DNA from: Thermomicrobiales bacterium
GTDB lineage: Bacteria > Chloroflexota > Chloroflexia > Thermomicrobiales > UBA6265
Assembly: GCA_023957015.1 (NCBI GenBank)
Contig: JAMLHR010000007.1
Coordinates: 1-64,000, forward strand
Direction: 5' to 3'
DNA length: 64,000 nucleotides
Shown: positions 8,783 through 17,350 of the stretch, piece by piece
How the letters are laid out: the number at the start of each line of letters is the position of its first letter
How positions within the stretch are numbered: position 1 is the stretch's first letter
Notes under the pieces: generated by a model
Told to the model about the DNA's origin: nothing
What the model saw: only the letters and a program-made list of their open reading frames with translations
Databases searched by the model: none
Translations under genes and position numbers: made by a program

Positions 8783-9856
8783 ATGCCTGTAGCATTCAAA
8801 GACTATTACGCTGTCCTGGGCATTCCTCGCACAGCATCTGAATCCGAAATCAAATCCGCCTTCCGAGCCAAGGCTCGTGAAGTGCATCCTGACACACACC
8901 CGGACGATCCCCAGGCAGAAGAGAAGTTCAAGGACGTCAACGAAGCCTACGAGGTCCTCTCCGACACAGAAAAACGTCGCATGTATGATCGCTTTGGTGA
9001 GGACTGGCAACGCTATCGCGATGCTGGTGTCAGCCCGGACGATATCCGTGGCTCTACGCGCGGTCGTACCGGTACCTCTCGCGCCACGACCACCAGTGAC
9101 GATGATTTCGAGCAGTGGTTCACCGGCGGAACGCCCAGCGGTAGTTGGGAGTGGAGCGAAAGCGGCGGCTTCCGCGAAAGTGGAGGTCGGTTCTCCGACT
9201 TCTTCAATCTACTCTTTGGCGATGACGAACGCAGATCCGCGCGTAGCAACCGTCCGACGCGTGGCGATGATCTGGAGGTACAGGCCGATGTCACCCTCCG
9301 CGAAGCCATTGAAGGCACACGTCGCAAGATGACATTGCAGACACCCGAGATCTGCAGAACCTGTGGCGGCGTGGGTCTGGCCCGCGGGACAACCTGCCCT
9401 ACCTGCAACGGTACTGGTCAGGTAAGCAAGACAAAGACGCTTGAGGTAAAGATTCCGGCGGGTGTGAAGTCCGGTTCGCGCGTGCGTATCGCTGGTCAGG
9501 GTGGTCCGGGAATGAGCGGCGGGCCGAATGGCGACGTCTATCTGATGATCAATGTCCGACCGGATCCGGTCTACTCCGTGGAGGGGCGCAATCTGAAGAT
9601 GAACGTAAGTGTGCCGCTCTACACTGCATTGCTCGGTGGTGAACAGGTGGTTAACACCCTCTCCGGCAAAGTAGCGCTGACCATCCCTCAGGAAACGCAG
9701 AATGGCCACGTCTTCCGACTACGAGGTAAAGGTCTCCCGAGCAGCGGCAAGCAGCCTGCAGGTGATCTTCTGGTAACGGTCGAGGTCGAACTCCCGAAAC
9801 ATTTGAGCGATCAGGAGAAACAAGCGTTCGCCCAACTACGAGACATGCGACAATAG
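8783..9856 (+). CDS. DnaJ-family co-chaperone with a reduced zinc finger
   Basis: J-domain protein that stimulates DnaK ATPase and delivers substrates. Seen: J domain (residues 5-70) with the HPD loop in REVHPDTHPDD; a Gly/Ser/Arg/Trp-rich linker (about 75-150); then substrate-binding beta domains. Between the two halves of the first beta domain only two zinc modules occur, CRTCGG and CPTCNG, where type I DnaJ has four CxxCxGxG repeats. That leaves a single-zinc finger, intermediate between DnaJ and CbpA. The C-terminal domain PVYSVEGRNLKMNVSVPLYT and LRGKGLP are normal. ATG 8783 is preceded by GAGGAG. No dnaK or grpE is near, so this is probably an extra paralogue. Confidence 0.92.
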   Translation: MPVAFKDYYAVLGIPRTASESEIKSAFRAKAREVHPDTHPDDPQAEEKFKDVNEAYEVLSDTEKRRMYDRFGEDWQRYRDAGVSPDDIRGSTRGRTGTSRATTTSDDDFEQWFTGGTPSGSWEWSESGGFRESGGRFSDFFNLLFGDDERRSARSNRPTRGDDLEVQADVTLREAIEGTRRKMTLQTPEICRTCGGVGLARGTTCPTCNGTGQVSKTKTLEVKIPAGVKSGSRVRIAGQGGPGMSGGPNGDVYLMINVRPDPVYSVEGRNLKMNVSVPLYTALLGGEQVVNTLSGKVALTIPQETQNGHVFRLRGKGLPSSGKQPAGDLLVTVEVELPKHLSDQEKQAFAQLRDMRQ

Positions 9857-9857
9857 A

Positions 9858-9885
9858 TCAGGCGGCCCCGATTGAGGCCGCCTGA
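9858..9885. terminator. Hairpin after the dnaJ-like gene
   Basis: Perfect ten-base arms TCAGGCGGCC / GGCCGCCTGA with an eight-base loop, two bases past the dnaJ stop. There is no U-tract, so it may be a terminator or an mRNA 3' stabiliser. Confidence 0.6.
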
Positions 9886-9920
9886 ATACGTTCTGTAACA
9901 CGATTGCGGAGAGGGCTGAG

Positions 9921-11192
9921 ATGCCAGCAACAATCATCATGGGCGGACAATGGGGTGACGAAGGTAAGGGCAAGCTCACTGATGCGCTTGCCGGTACCGC
10001 CAGCATGGTGGTTCGAGCCAATGGCGGCAGCAACGCTGGCCACACCGTAAAAACGGACAGAGGCACGTTCAAGCTGCACCTTATCCCCTCCGGCATGCTC
10101 AATGATGATGTTGACTGCGTCATCGGTGCGGGTGTCGTCATCGATCTCGCGACGCTTGCCGAAGAACTCCGTGATCTCGCGAATCGTGGCATCGACACCA
10201 GTCGGCTCCGCATCTCCGATCGCGCCCACATCGTTCTCCCATATCACGCCCAGCTCGATCGTCTGGAGGAGCAACGACGGGAATCCGAGGAGATCGGCAC
10301 CACACTACGTGGCAATGGTCCGGCCTATGCCGACAAGGTCAGCCGTCATGGTATCCGCATGTGCGATCTGCTGGACGATGCGATCCTACGGCGCAAGCTC
10401 GCAATCGAGGTCGATAGCAAGAATGCTATCTTCGCCAACGTCTTCCGGGCGGAGGAAGTCGACTTCAAGCAGCTCTATCAGGACCTGATGGAATGGGCGG
10501 AACCGATTCGACCGCTGATCACGCCCACCGAAGTCCTGGTGCAAGATACTTTGGCCGAAGGCAAGAACATCCTGATCGAGTGCGCTCAGGGCGCGATGCT
10601 CGACATCGACTACGGTACCTATCCGTATGTGACCAGCTCGTCACCGACCTCAGCCGGAGCTTGCCAGGGAGCTGGCGTCGCTCCCACCCAGGTTGAGCGC
10701 ATACTCGGTGTCTATAAGGCATATAGCACCCGCGTCGGTGCCGGACCAATGCCGACGGAACTGCTGGAGGATACCGGCGAGATTATCCGCCGAAGGGGTA
10801 ACGAATACGGTACGACCACCGGTCGACCGCGCCGCACCGGCTGGTTTGACGGTGTGGCAGCACGCCAGTCCGGTCGCCTGAACGGTGTCACGGAAGTGGC
10901 ACTGACGCTTCTGGACGTGCTGGATACGTTCGAGACGGTGAGCGTCTGCACCGGCTACACGATGCCAAACGGCGAGCTCCATCACGTGCCGGCGCAGCTG
11001 GACAACCTGATCGGAGCTCAGCCGCAATGGGCATCCAGCGCGGGCTGGATGCAGGATACGACCGAGTTGCGCAGCTTCGACGATCTGCCCTTGAATGCCA
11101 AGATGTACATCGATGTCATCCAGAACCAGATCGGAGCGCCAGTCACCTACGTTGGCGTCGGTCCGGCACGAGAGCAGTTGCTGCATCGTTAG
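9921..11192 (+). CDS. purA: Adenylosuccinate synthetase
   Basis: GTP-dependent condensation of IMP with aspartate, the first committed step to AMP; cytoplasmic. Seen in 423 residues: the P-loop-like N-terminal motif GGQWGDEGKGK, the ANGGSNAGHT segment with the catalytic His, and GxRPRRTGWFDG near 300 (here GRPRRTGWFDG). Length is typical. The ATG at 9921 follows GGAGAGGG. It converges on gpsA: its TAG (11190-11192) overlaps the TAA of gpsA (11189-11191), so no intergenic terminator separates the two. No other purine gene is nearby. Confidence 0.97.
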   Translation: MPATIIMGGQWGDEGKGKLTDALAGTASMVVRANGGSNAGHTVKTDRGTFKLHLIPSGMLNDDVDCVIGAGVVIDLATLAEELRDLANRGIDTSRLRISDRAHIVLPYHAQLDRLEEQRRESEEIGTTLRGNGPAYADKVSRHGIRMCDLLDDAILRRKLAIEVDSKNAIFANVFRAEEVDFKQLYQDLMEWAEPIRPLITPTEVLVQDTLAEGKNILIECAQGAMLDIDYGTYPYVTSSSPTSAGACQGAGVAPTQVERILGVYKAYSTRVGAGPMPTELLEDTGEIIRRRGNEYGTTTGRPRRTGWFDGVAARQSGRLNGVTEVALTLLDVLDTFETVSVCTGYTMPNGELHHVPAQLDNLIGAQPQWASSAGWMQDTTELRSFDDLPLNAKMYIDVIQNQIGAPVTYVGVGPAREQLLHR

Positions 11193-12202
11193 ATGTGTTC
11201 GTGGCGAGGTTCCCGGCCCATCAACGCGATGACAGCATCTAGCGGGCTCTTGCCCTCGAACATCACCTGATACATCTCCTCCGCAATCGGCATTTCGATA
11301 CGCAGATCACGAGCCATCTTCACGGTGGCTCGGGTCGTATCCACGCCTTCGGCCACTTCACCCATGGAGGCCAGGATCGCGTCGAGGGACTCCCCCGAGG
11401 CCAACTTCACCCCAACGCGATGGTTCCGGGAAAGATCGCTGGAGCAGGTGCAGATAAGGTCACCGATACCGCTGAGTCCAGCGAATGTGAGCGGATCTGC
11501 ACCGAGGGCGACGCCGAGTCGGGCGATCTCGGCGATACCACGGGTCATGAACGCCGCCTTGGCATTGTCCCCAGCCTGGAGTCCGTCGCCAATACCGGCA
11601 CCAATAGCGACGATATTCTTCAGCGCCCCGCCGATCTGGACGCCGATCACATCCGGACTCGTGTACACGCGGAAGGTTGGTCCCATCAACGCGCGCTGAA
11701 CGGTGGCAGCAGCTTCTGTATCGGTACTCGCAATAACGGTCGTCGCTGGTTTGCCTTGGGCGATCTCGTTGGCGAGGTTCGGACCCGACAGCGCACAGAT
11801 CGAGGCACCACTCCCCTCACCCAATACTTCCTGGAGGATCTGCGTCGGCAGGAGAGAGGTTCCGATCTCGATACCTTTGGCTGCGGAGGCAACGATCTTG
11901 CCGTTGAGGAGCGGCGCGATGGGCAGCACGCCAGTCCGCAGTTTCTGAGAGGGAATCGCGAGGAGAACGATATCCGCATCCGCCAGTACGCGCTCGGTAT
12001 CCATCGACACCATGAGTGAATCCGGCAGCGCGATACCCGGCAACGACCTGGGATGACGGCGAGACTCAGAGAAGACCTCATAGTCCTCCTGGTTTCTTGC
12101 CAGCAGTGTCGTCTCCGTTCCTGCTCGGTCAGCCACCAATGCCAAGGTGGTACCCCACGCTCCGGAACCAATCACTACCAGCTTTGACACAGCCGTTTGC
12201 AT
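11189..12202 (-). CDS. gpsA: Glycerol-3-phosphate dehydrogenase [NAD(P)+]
   Basis: Reduces dihydroxyacetone phosphate to sn-glycerol-3-phosphate for phospholipid synthesis. Seen in 337 residues: Rossmann motif VVIGSGAWGTTLA, the SAAKGIE and LSGPNLANEIAQGKPATTV substrate-site segments, the catalytic Lys in GGALKNIVAIGAGIGDGL, and CSSDLSRNHRVG. The start chosen is the ATG whose complement ends at 12202, nine bases after GAGAGGG; an upstream in-frame ATG at 12250 would run into the divergent fabZ region. It diverges from fabZ, which fits membrane-lipid synthesis on both sides. Confidence 0.96.
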   Translation of the reverse strand: MQTAVSKLVVIGSGAWGTTLALVADRAGTETTLLARNQEDYEVFSESRRHPRSLPGIALPDSLMVSMDTERVLADADIVLLAIPSQKLRTGVLPIAPLLNGKIVASAAKGIEIGTSLLPTQILQEVLGEGSGASICALSGPNLANEIAQGKPATTVIASTDTEAAATVQRALMGPTFRVYTSPDVIGVQIGGALKNIVAIGAGIGDGLQAGDNAKAAFMTRGIAEIARLGVALGADPLTFAGLSGIGDLICTCSSDLSRNHRVGVKLASGESLDAILASMGEVAEGVDTTRATVKMARDLRIEMPIAEEMYQVMFEGKSPLDAVIALMGREPRHEHI

Positions 12203-12276
12203 AGACGTATTCCCTCTCTGAAGTCCGCATATACTTTGAGAGTATGGCATTCGTACCCGCAGAAAGGATCATCGTT

Positions 12277-12732
12277 TTGGAAATCACGCTTCCCATGGAC
12301 AGCCTTGCCATCCGCGAGCTGCTTCCGCATCGGTATCCGTTCCTGCTGGTCGATCGGATCATCGAGCTCGAACCGGGTGTCAAATCCGTCGGTATCAAGA
12401 ACGTCACCGCCAACGAACCGTTCTTTCAGGGTCACTTTCCGGAGTATCCCGTCATGCCCGGGGTACTGATCGTTGAGGCGATGGCTCAAACCGGCGGTGT
12501 TGCTTTGAAGGTACTGGAGGAGTACCAGGACAAGCTGGCTCTCTTCGCTGGCATCAACAATGTCCGCTTCAAGCGACAGGTGAAGCCGGGTGATCAGTTG
12601 CTGATGACGGTCGAACTCGGTCAGTTCCGGCGCGGTATCGGCACCTGTAACGCCACTGCCACTGTGGATGGCGAACTCGCCTGTAAGGGCGAGTTGATGT
12701 TCGCCCTCGTCCCCGATCCGATGTCCAAATAG
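12277..12732 (+). CDS. fabZ: 3-hydroxyacyl-[acyl-carrier-protein] dehydratase FabZ
   Basis: Hot-dog-fold dehydratase of type II fatty-acid synthesis: removes water from 3-hydroxyacyl-ACP. Seen: [13 protein letters not shown], then [22 protein letters not shown] with the catalytic His and Glu. I chose TTG 12277 because AGAAAGGAT lies eight bases upstream and the result (151 residues) has the usual length. The in-frame ATG at 12244 adds 11 residues and sits only nine bases after a TATACT at 12230-12235, so it would be nearly leaderless. It is the first gene of a co-directional run; the glycosyltransferase starts three bases after its stop. Confidence 0.95.
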   Translation: MEITLPMDSLAIRELLPHRYPFLLVDRIIELEPGVKSVGIKNVTANEPFFQGHFPEYPVMPGVLIVEAMAQTGGVALKVLEEYQDKLALFAGINNVRFKRQVKPGDQLLMTVELGQFRRGIGTCNATATVDGELACKGELMFALVPDPMSK

Positions 12733-12735
12733 CCT

Positions 12736-13839
12736 GTGACGAACGCAAAGACTATTGGCATCGACGCCAGTCGCGCCGTCGGCCGCACGCGAACGGGTAC
12801 AGAGAACTATTCCTGGCAGTTGATCCGCGCCCTGATGCAGGAGCCGGTTGATTTCAGGTGGCGGCTCTATACCAACGGGACGAGTGAAACGTTGGCTGAC
12901 GCGATCACGGCAGATACTGACCTCGTCGATATCCCCAGCCGACGTCTCTGGACCCATGTGCGGCTGTCAAGAGAGTTAGTGCAACACCGGATCAGCGGGC
13001 TGTTCGTGCCATCCCATGTGATTCCGCTCTATCACCCACCGAGCGTGGTCACCATTCACGATCTCGGCTATCTTCACTGGCCAGAGGCGCACCCAAAGAA
13101 CCAGGTACGCATGCTGGATTGGACGACGAGGTGGAGTGCGAAAGTTGCCCGCCATATCATCGTCCCCAGTCAACAGACGGCGGACGATCTCGTGCGCTTC
13201 TATCGCACACCTGCCAGCAAAATCAGCGTGATCTACCACGGTGTCGATCCCCGCATGTCCCCGATTGGCGACGGTACCGATGTGGTTCTTCGCGATCACT
13301 ATGGCTTGGTCAACCCATTCGTGCTCGCCGTTGGCACCATTCAGCCACGAAAGAACTTACCGATCCTTGCCCAGGCGATACAAGAACTCGATGGCGTCGA
13401 CCTTGTGATTGCCGGCAAGCACGGGTGGATGGCCGATCAGGTAATGTCTGAGATCGACGCCGCAGGACTCGGCGATCGGCTTCGGGTGCTCAACTATGTA
13501 CCAGATGATGATCTCCCGGCACTCTATCGCGCGGCCGCGGTATTCGCGCAACCGTCGCGATTCGAGGGGTTCGGTATGCCGATCTTGGAAGCAATGGCAT
13601 GTGGAACACCGGTAGTGGTCGCCCGAGGTAGCTCACTTGACGAGATCGGTGGTAAGGCGGCACTCAGATTCGATCACGACAATGTACCGGAACTAACGGA
13701 CCAGCTCTCGACGTTGCTACATAGCGACGCTGCACGAGAACACGCAGTGAGTGAGGGAATCGCCTGGGCTGGCCAGTTCAACTGGCAACAAACCGCCCTC
13801 AAAACGCGTATAGTGCTAGAAGAGAATCTCATTTCGTAG
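12736..13839 (+). CDS. GT4-family glycosyltransferase
   Basis: GT-B-fold retaining glycosyltransferase. Seen in 367 residues: an N-terminal acceptor domain beginning GIDASRAVGRTRTGTENYSWQL; the linker IVPSQQTADDLVRFY; VIYHGVD; then the donor domain with VGTIQPRKNL and the E-x7-E element FEGFGMPILEAMACGTPVV that binds the nucleotide sugar. Starts with GTG three bases after the fabZ stop, so it is translationally coupled to fabZ. Context with fabZ and gpsA points to glycolipid or cell-surface glycan assembly. Donor and acceptor cannot be read from sequence. Confidence 0.93.
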   Translation: MTNAKTIGIDASRAVGRTRTGTENYSWQLIRALMQEPVDFRWRLYTNGTSETLADAITADTDLVDIPSRRLWTHVRLSRELVQHRISGLFVPSHVIPLYHPPSVVTIHDLGYLHWPEAHPKNQVRMLDWTTRWSAKVARHIIVPSQQTADDLVRFYRTPASKISVIYHGVDPRMSPIGDGTDVVLRDHYGLVNPFVLAVGTIQPRKNLPILAQAIQELDGVDLVIAGKHGWMADQVMSEIDAAGLGDRLRVLNYVPDDDLPALYRAAAVFAQPSRFEGFGMPILEAMACGTPVVVARGSSLDEIGGKAALRFDHDNVPELTDQLSTLLHSDAAREHAVSEGIAWAGQFNWQQTALKTRIVLEENLIS

Positions 13840-13879
13840 CGCATGATCGTCGAATCCGTTCATTGTGAAGGAGCGTCAG

Positions 13880-14401
13880 GTGCAATCTCGTGGGAGAACC
13901 GTTGGCCTGATCCTGACCATCGCAGGGCTGGTACTTGCAGTGGGATTGGGAGCATGGCTGTACTTTGGCGTCAAGGAGGACCGGCTGGAGGCATCCGGCG
14001 CGGCATTTGGTGCCGTTTTGTTCGTAGGTGTCCTTGTCTTACCTCTGGTTGGCGCCGGTCTTTACCTGATCAAGAAAGGCGGCGACGAGAATCGCGAACT
14101 CGCCCGCGTGCGGGAACAGCGGAAGCTACTGGATATGGTGAAGACGCGCGGCCAGGTCGCCATCTCCGATCTGGTGCTGGAGATGAACGCCAATACGGAC
14201 AAGGTGAAGAACGACATCTACGATCTCGTTGGTCGAGGTCTGTTCACCGGCTACGTCGATTGGAACAGCGGCATCCTCTACTCCGTTGATGCTTCGGCAT
14301 TACGAACAACATCGCAATGTCCGAACTGTGGCGGGCAACTGGAACTGGCAGGTAAGGGCGTCATCAAGTGCCCCTATTGCGGTTCCGAGATCTTCCTCTA
14401 G
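13880..14401 (+). CDS. Two-TM protein with a winged-helix-like middle and a C-terminal zinc ribbon
   Basis: Not a family I can name with certainty. GTG 13880 is chosen because AAGGAG lies six bases upstream; GTG 13865 lies before that site. Seen in 173 residues: two membrane helices (about 7-30 and 42-65), a basic linker, a helical segment with winged-helix character (LLDMVKTRGQVAISDLVLEM and following), then a treble-clef or zinc ribbon CPNCGG-x13-CPYCG ending EIFL. Forms a run with the next three genes, which encode PspA and an SPFH protein. Inference: membrane-anchored adaptor of an envelope-stress module, analogous to the zinc-ribbon YdjG of the Bacillus ydjFGHI operon. Confidence 0.75.
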   Translation: MQSRGRTVGLILTIAGLVLAVGLGAWLYFGVKEDRLEASGAAFGAVLFVGVLVLPLVGAGLYLIKKGGDENRELARVREQRKLLDMVKTRGQVAISDLVLEMNANTDKVKNDIYDLVGRGLFTGYVDWNSGILYSVDASALRTTSQCPNCGGQLELAGKGVIKCPYCGSEIFL

Positions 14402-14422
14402 CCAGATGGAAAGGGAACAACG

Positions 14423-15376
14423 ATGTCCAAAATCGGGAACATACTGACGTCAACACTCAATCGCGTGCCGGGGTACAAGGGATATCGTGACAAAGAGGAT
14501 CGTCGCGATGAGGACAAGCGCGTGCGTGAGGCGGTTGCCGATGCCATTGTGTCTTCAATCGACAGACTCACCGCCTACAACGCGACGCTCGCCGCGGCAC
14601 GATCATTCGATGCCCTAACGAAACTTGAGGCGGAGGTCGGGCAGATCAGACTCCTTGCCGACCGCATTCGCCATGCAACCTATGGATATGGTGGTATCTT
14701 CACCGAGGACTCCGTTGACGCCAACGCGCTCGAGCAACTACGGCTGTTCGATGCAGCACTACTACGCGAGGCCGATGGTCTCGCGGCTGCGGTCGACTCT
14801 GTCACAAGCACCACACCACCTGGCGACGAGGCGATGGCAGCGTTAACCGGCGAGCGCAATCGCCTCACGACGCTGTTCAACGGTCGCTCCAGCGTGGTGG
14901 ATCAGGCAACGCCAAGCAAGGATGAGGCTGTGATCGATCTGTTGGCGATTCCTGAGGTGATTGAGCCCTCGCCATTGCTGCAAGCAAAAAAAGGTGATGC
15001 GCTCAGTGTTTTGGGAGACAACTTCATCGCCAACGGAGTTGTGAAGCTGAGTGCCGCCACCGGAGAAACCATCCTGCTCCGTGTGACCACTGAGTCGGAA
15101 GGGGCAACGTGGCTGCTCGGTTCATCCGATCCGAACATCGATTCAGCAAGGTTGACTGAAGGTGTCGCCGTAGATGGGACAACCACAGGCATAACACCAG
15201 CCTCGGCGTCGGTCGACACCGCTCAGGGCAAGCAAACCGACATCGCAGCTCGATACTCATATGAGGACTTGGGGGATAACCAGGTGGTCTTCACCCTGGC
15301 CCTTGGCGATAGCATTGTTTCATACAGCGGTTCGACGATTGTCGATGGCGATATCGAGGTCTATAGCGCCGAGTAG
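14423..15376 (+). CDS. Unrecognised protein of the PspA cluster, possible DUF4178-like C-terminus
   Basis: 317 residues, no signal peptide or membrane helix. The N-terminal half is helical, highly charged and contains DKEDRRDEDKRVREAV. Residues about 195-317 are rich in short beta strands and end YSYEDLGDNQVVFTLALGD. That end loosely resembles DUF4178 domains, which often travel with PspA and zinc-ribbon proteins, but I am not sure. ATG 14423 follows AAGGGAA. It lies 21 bases after the zinc-ribbon gene and 26 bases before pspA, so co-transcription is likely. Function unknown; context suggests a PspA partner. Confidence 0.6.
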   Translation: MSKIGNILTSTLNRVPGYKGYRDKEDRRDEDKRVREAVADAIVSSIDRLTAYNATLAAARSFDALTKLEAEVGQIRLLADRIRHATYGYGGIFTEDSVDANALEQLRLFDAALLREADGLAAAVDSVTSTTPPGDEAMAALTGERNRLTTLFNGRSSVVDQATPSKDEAVIDLLAIPEVIEPSPLLQAKKGDALSVLGDNFIANGVVKLSAATGETILLRVTTESEGATWLLGSSDPNIDSARLTEGVAVDGTTTGITPASASVDTAQGKQTDIAARYSYEDLGDNQVVFTLALGDSIVSYSGSTIVDGDIEVYSAE

Positions 15377-15402
15377 GCGTCTGTCAGATTCGGAGGAACA
15401 CA

Positions 15403-16140
15403 ATGGGTATTTTCGATCGCATGTCCCGGCTTATCCGTGCCAATGTCAACGATGTGCTTGACCGGGCGGAAGATCCGGAGAAGATGATCGACCAGATTCT
15501 GCGGGATATGGATTCCAATATCCGCACCGCCCGCACCCAGGTCGCAGCCATGATCGCGCAAGAGAAGGAGCTGGAGGCCGACCTGGCCGAGACCAAGCAA
15601 CTCTCGGCAGAGTGGGGCGCGAAGGCGAAGCGCGCCGTCGATGCCGGTAAGGATGACCTCGCCCGCGAGGCACTGCGACGCAAACGCGATATGGACGAGA
15701 ACGCGAATGTTTACCAGCAGCAGCATGACATTCAGCTGCAAACGGTAACTCGCCTTAAGGAGCAGCTGCGCCAACTCGAGGCCAAGTACCAGCAGACGTT
15801 GAGCCAGCGAGACACGTTGATCGCGCGACAGCGACGTGCCGCCGCAACCAAGCAGGTCACCCAGATGGCGAGCACCGTCTCACTGACACCGCTGGACGCC
15901 TCCTCCGAGCTGGAGCGTATGGAGCGCAAGATTCGGGCGACCGAATCCGAGGCGTTGGCGATTGGCGAGATGCAATCGACCTCGTATGACGAACAGTTCC
16001 GCGAACTCGATTACGATCTCGATATCGAGCACGAACTGGAAGCGCTCAAGAGCGGCACCAGCGGCATGCTGGAGGCTGGCGATGAGCCTGAAACATCGGT
16101 ATTCGATGGCGAACTGGTTTCCGAAGAAGAGAGCGTCTAG
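15403..16140 (+). CDS. pspA: PspA/IM30 (Vipp1) family membrane-repair protein
   Basis: ESCRT-III-like peripheral membrane protein that polymerises on stressed inner membranes. Seen in 245 residues: MGIFDRMSRLIRANVNDVLDRAEDPEKMIDQILRDM (amphipathic helix 1 and start of helix 2, described here only as the family signature over residues 1-36), then long alternating coiled coil with ATKQVTQM near 150. The C-terminal 25 residues are acidic. No PspF, PspB or PspC is seen. It sits third in a run of four genes ending with an SPFH protein, matching the Bacillus ydjF (PspA)-ydjI pairing rather than the proteobacterial psp operon. RBS is GGAGG-like. Confidence 0.93.
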   Translation: MGIFDRMSRLIRANVNDVLDRAEDPEKMIDQILRDMDSNIRTARTQVAAMIAQEKELEADLAETKQLSAEWGAKAKRAVDAGKDDLAREALRRKRDMDENANVYQQQHDIQLQTVTRLKEQLRQLEAKYQQTLSQRDTLIARQRRAAATKQVTQMASTVSLTPLDASSELERMERKIRATESEALAIGEMQSTSYDEQFRELDYDLDIEHELEALKSGTSGMLEAGDEPETSVFDGELVSEEESV

Positions 16141-16169
16141 CGCCTGGGGGCGCTTGAAGGAGGTTTCCG

Positions 16170-17165
16170 ATGGCGATTCTTGATCTGATCCAACTGACCG
16201 ATGAAGGCGCGGGCGATATCGTTCGTCGCGTACCCGAGACGGGTGCGGGCGAGTTTCGCCTCGGATCCCAGCTGGTGGTTCGTGAGAACCAGCAGGCGGT
16301 GTTCATGCGTGACGGGAAGGCGCTGGATGTCTTCGGACCCGGTCGTCACACGCTCAGCACAAACAACATCCCGCTGCTCGGCCGACTGATTGGTATGCCG
16401 TTCGGCGGTAACTCCCCCTTCACGGCGGAAGTGTTCTTCGTCAACATGCGGGAGTTCACCAATCTGAAGTGGGGCTCCTCCCAACCCATCGCCTACCGCG
16501 ATACCGATCTCGGTATGGTGCGGCTACGCGCCTTCGGTACCTACTCCATGCGTGTCAAGGATCCGCAGGTGTTGGTCAATCAGATCGTGGGTACCCGCGG
16601 TGCCTACCGCACCAGCGATATCGAGGACTTCCTGCGCAGCGTCGTCATCCAGGAGTTCACCGATACCCTTGGGGATGTACAAACCTCGATCCTTGATCTG
16701 CCAAAGATGATGAACGAGACCAGCGCCGCGATTCGCGCCTCCCTGGCAGACGATTTCGCGAAGTATGGATTCGAGCTGACCAGCTTCCAGATTGAGGCGA
16801 TCACACCTCCTGAGGAAGTCCAGAAGATGATCGATCAGCGATCCGGCATGTCCGCGATCGGGAATATGGATGACTTCATCAAGTACCAAACTGCCCAGGG
16901 TATCCGTGACGCTGCCAACAATCCCGGCACCGCGGGTGATGGCGCCAGCATGGGAATGGGGATGGGTGCCGGTATCGGCATGGCAGGTGCGATGGCCGGT
17001 GCATTTCGCGATGCTTTCAGCGGCGACAGCAACAGTGGCAATCAGCAGCAAAACACCGGTCAGCAGGCACCGATAACAGGTGAGAGTAAGTTCTGCACCG
17101 AGTGCGGTGCGCAGATACCTGCATCCGCCAAATTCTGCCCACAGTGCGGTGCGAAACAAGGGTAG
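16170..17165 (+). CDS. SPFH-domain protein with C-terminal zinc ribbon, YdjI-like
   Basis: Seen in 331 residues: an SPFH/Band 7 domain (about 35-240) beginning SQLVVRENQQAVFMRDGKA, with FEVTSFQIEAI-type motif (here FELTSFQIEAITPPEEVQ); a Gly/Met-rich linker (about 265-285); a Gln/Asn-rich stretch; and a terminal zinc ribbon CTECGAQIPASAKFCPQCG. No N-terminal membrane helix. Known relatives (YdjI of Bacillus, the so-called virion core protein family) bind PspA at the membrane. It is the last gene of the run, followed by a 22-base-pair perfect hairpin. Likely role: recruits or organises PspA. Confidence 0.9.
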   Translation: MAILDLIQLTDEGAGDIVRRVPETGAGEFRLGSQLVVRENQQAVFMRDGKALDVFGPGRHTLSTNNIPLLGRLIGMPFGGNSPFTAEVFFVNMREFTNLKWGSSQPIAYRDTDLGMVRLRAFGTYSMRVKDPQVLVNQIVGTRGAYRTSDIEDFLRSVVIQEFTDTLGDVQTSILDLPKMMNETSAAIRASLADDFAKYGFELTSFQIEAITPPEEVQKMIDQRSGMSAIGNMDDFIKYQTAQGIRDAANNPGTAGDGASMGMGMGAGIGMAGAMAGAFRDAFSGDSNSGNQQQNTGQQAPITGESKFCTECGAQIPASAKFCPQCGAKQG

Positions 17166-17183
17166 AACTCGAGAAGATCTACG

Positions 17184-17231
17184 GACAGAGAAAGAGGGTG
17201 TGCAACCGATTGCACACCCTCTTTCTCTGTC
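17184..17231 (+). terminator. Terminator with a perfect 22-base-pair stem
   Basis: Arms 17184-17205 and 17210-17231 are exact reverse complements around the loop CCGA. The second arm contains CTCTTTCTCTGTC. It closes the pspA run before gyrA and is unusually long. Confidence 0.88.
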
Positions 17232-17274
17232 GGTTATGGACGTTCACCGCATGCACGCACAAAGTGCAATTTCG

Positions 17275-17303
17275 TTGATTTGGCGGGCAAAATCGGCTAT
17301 TAT
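17275..17303 (+). promoter_or_regulatory. gyrA promoter
   Basis: TTGATT at 17275-17280 and TATTAT at 17298-17303, spacing 17, about 48 bases before the gyrA ATG. Confidence 0.7.
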
Positions 17304-17350
17304 TAGACGTTCGGGCATCAGCAAAGTGGCCCGTTCAGAGGAGCCTGCCT

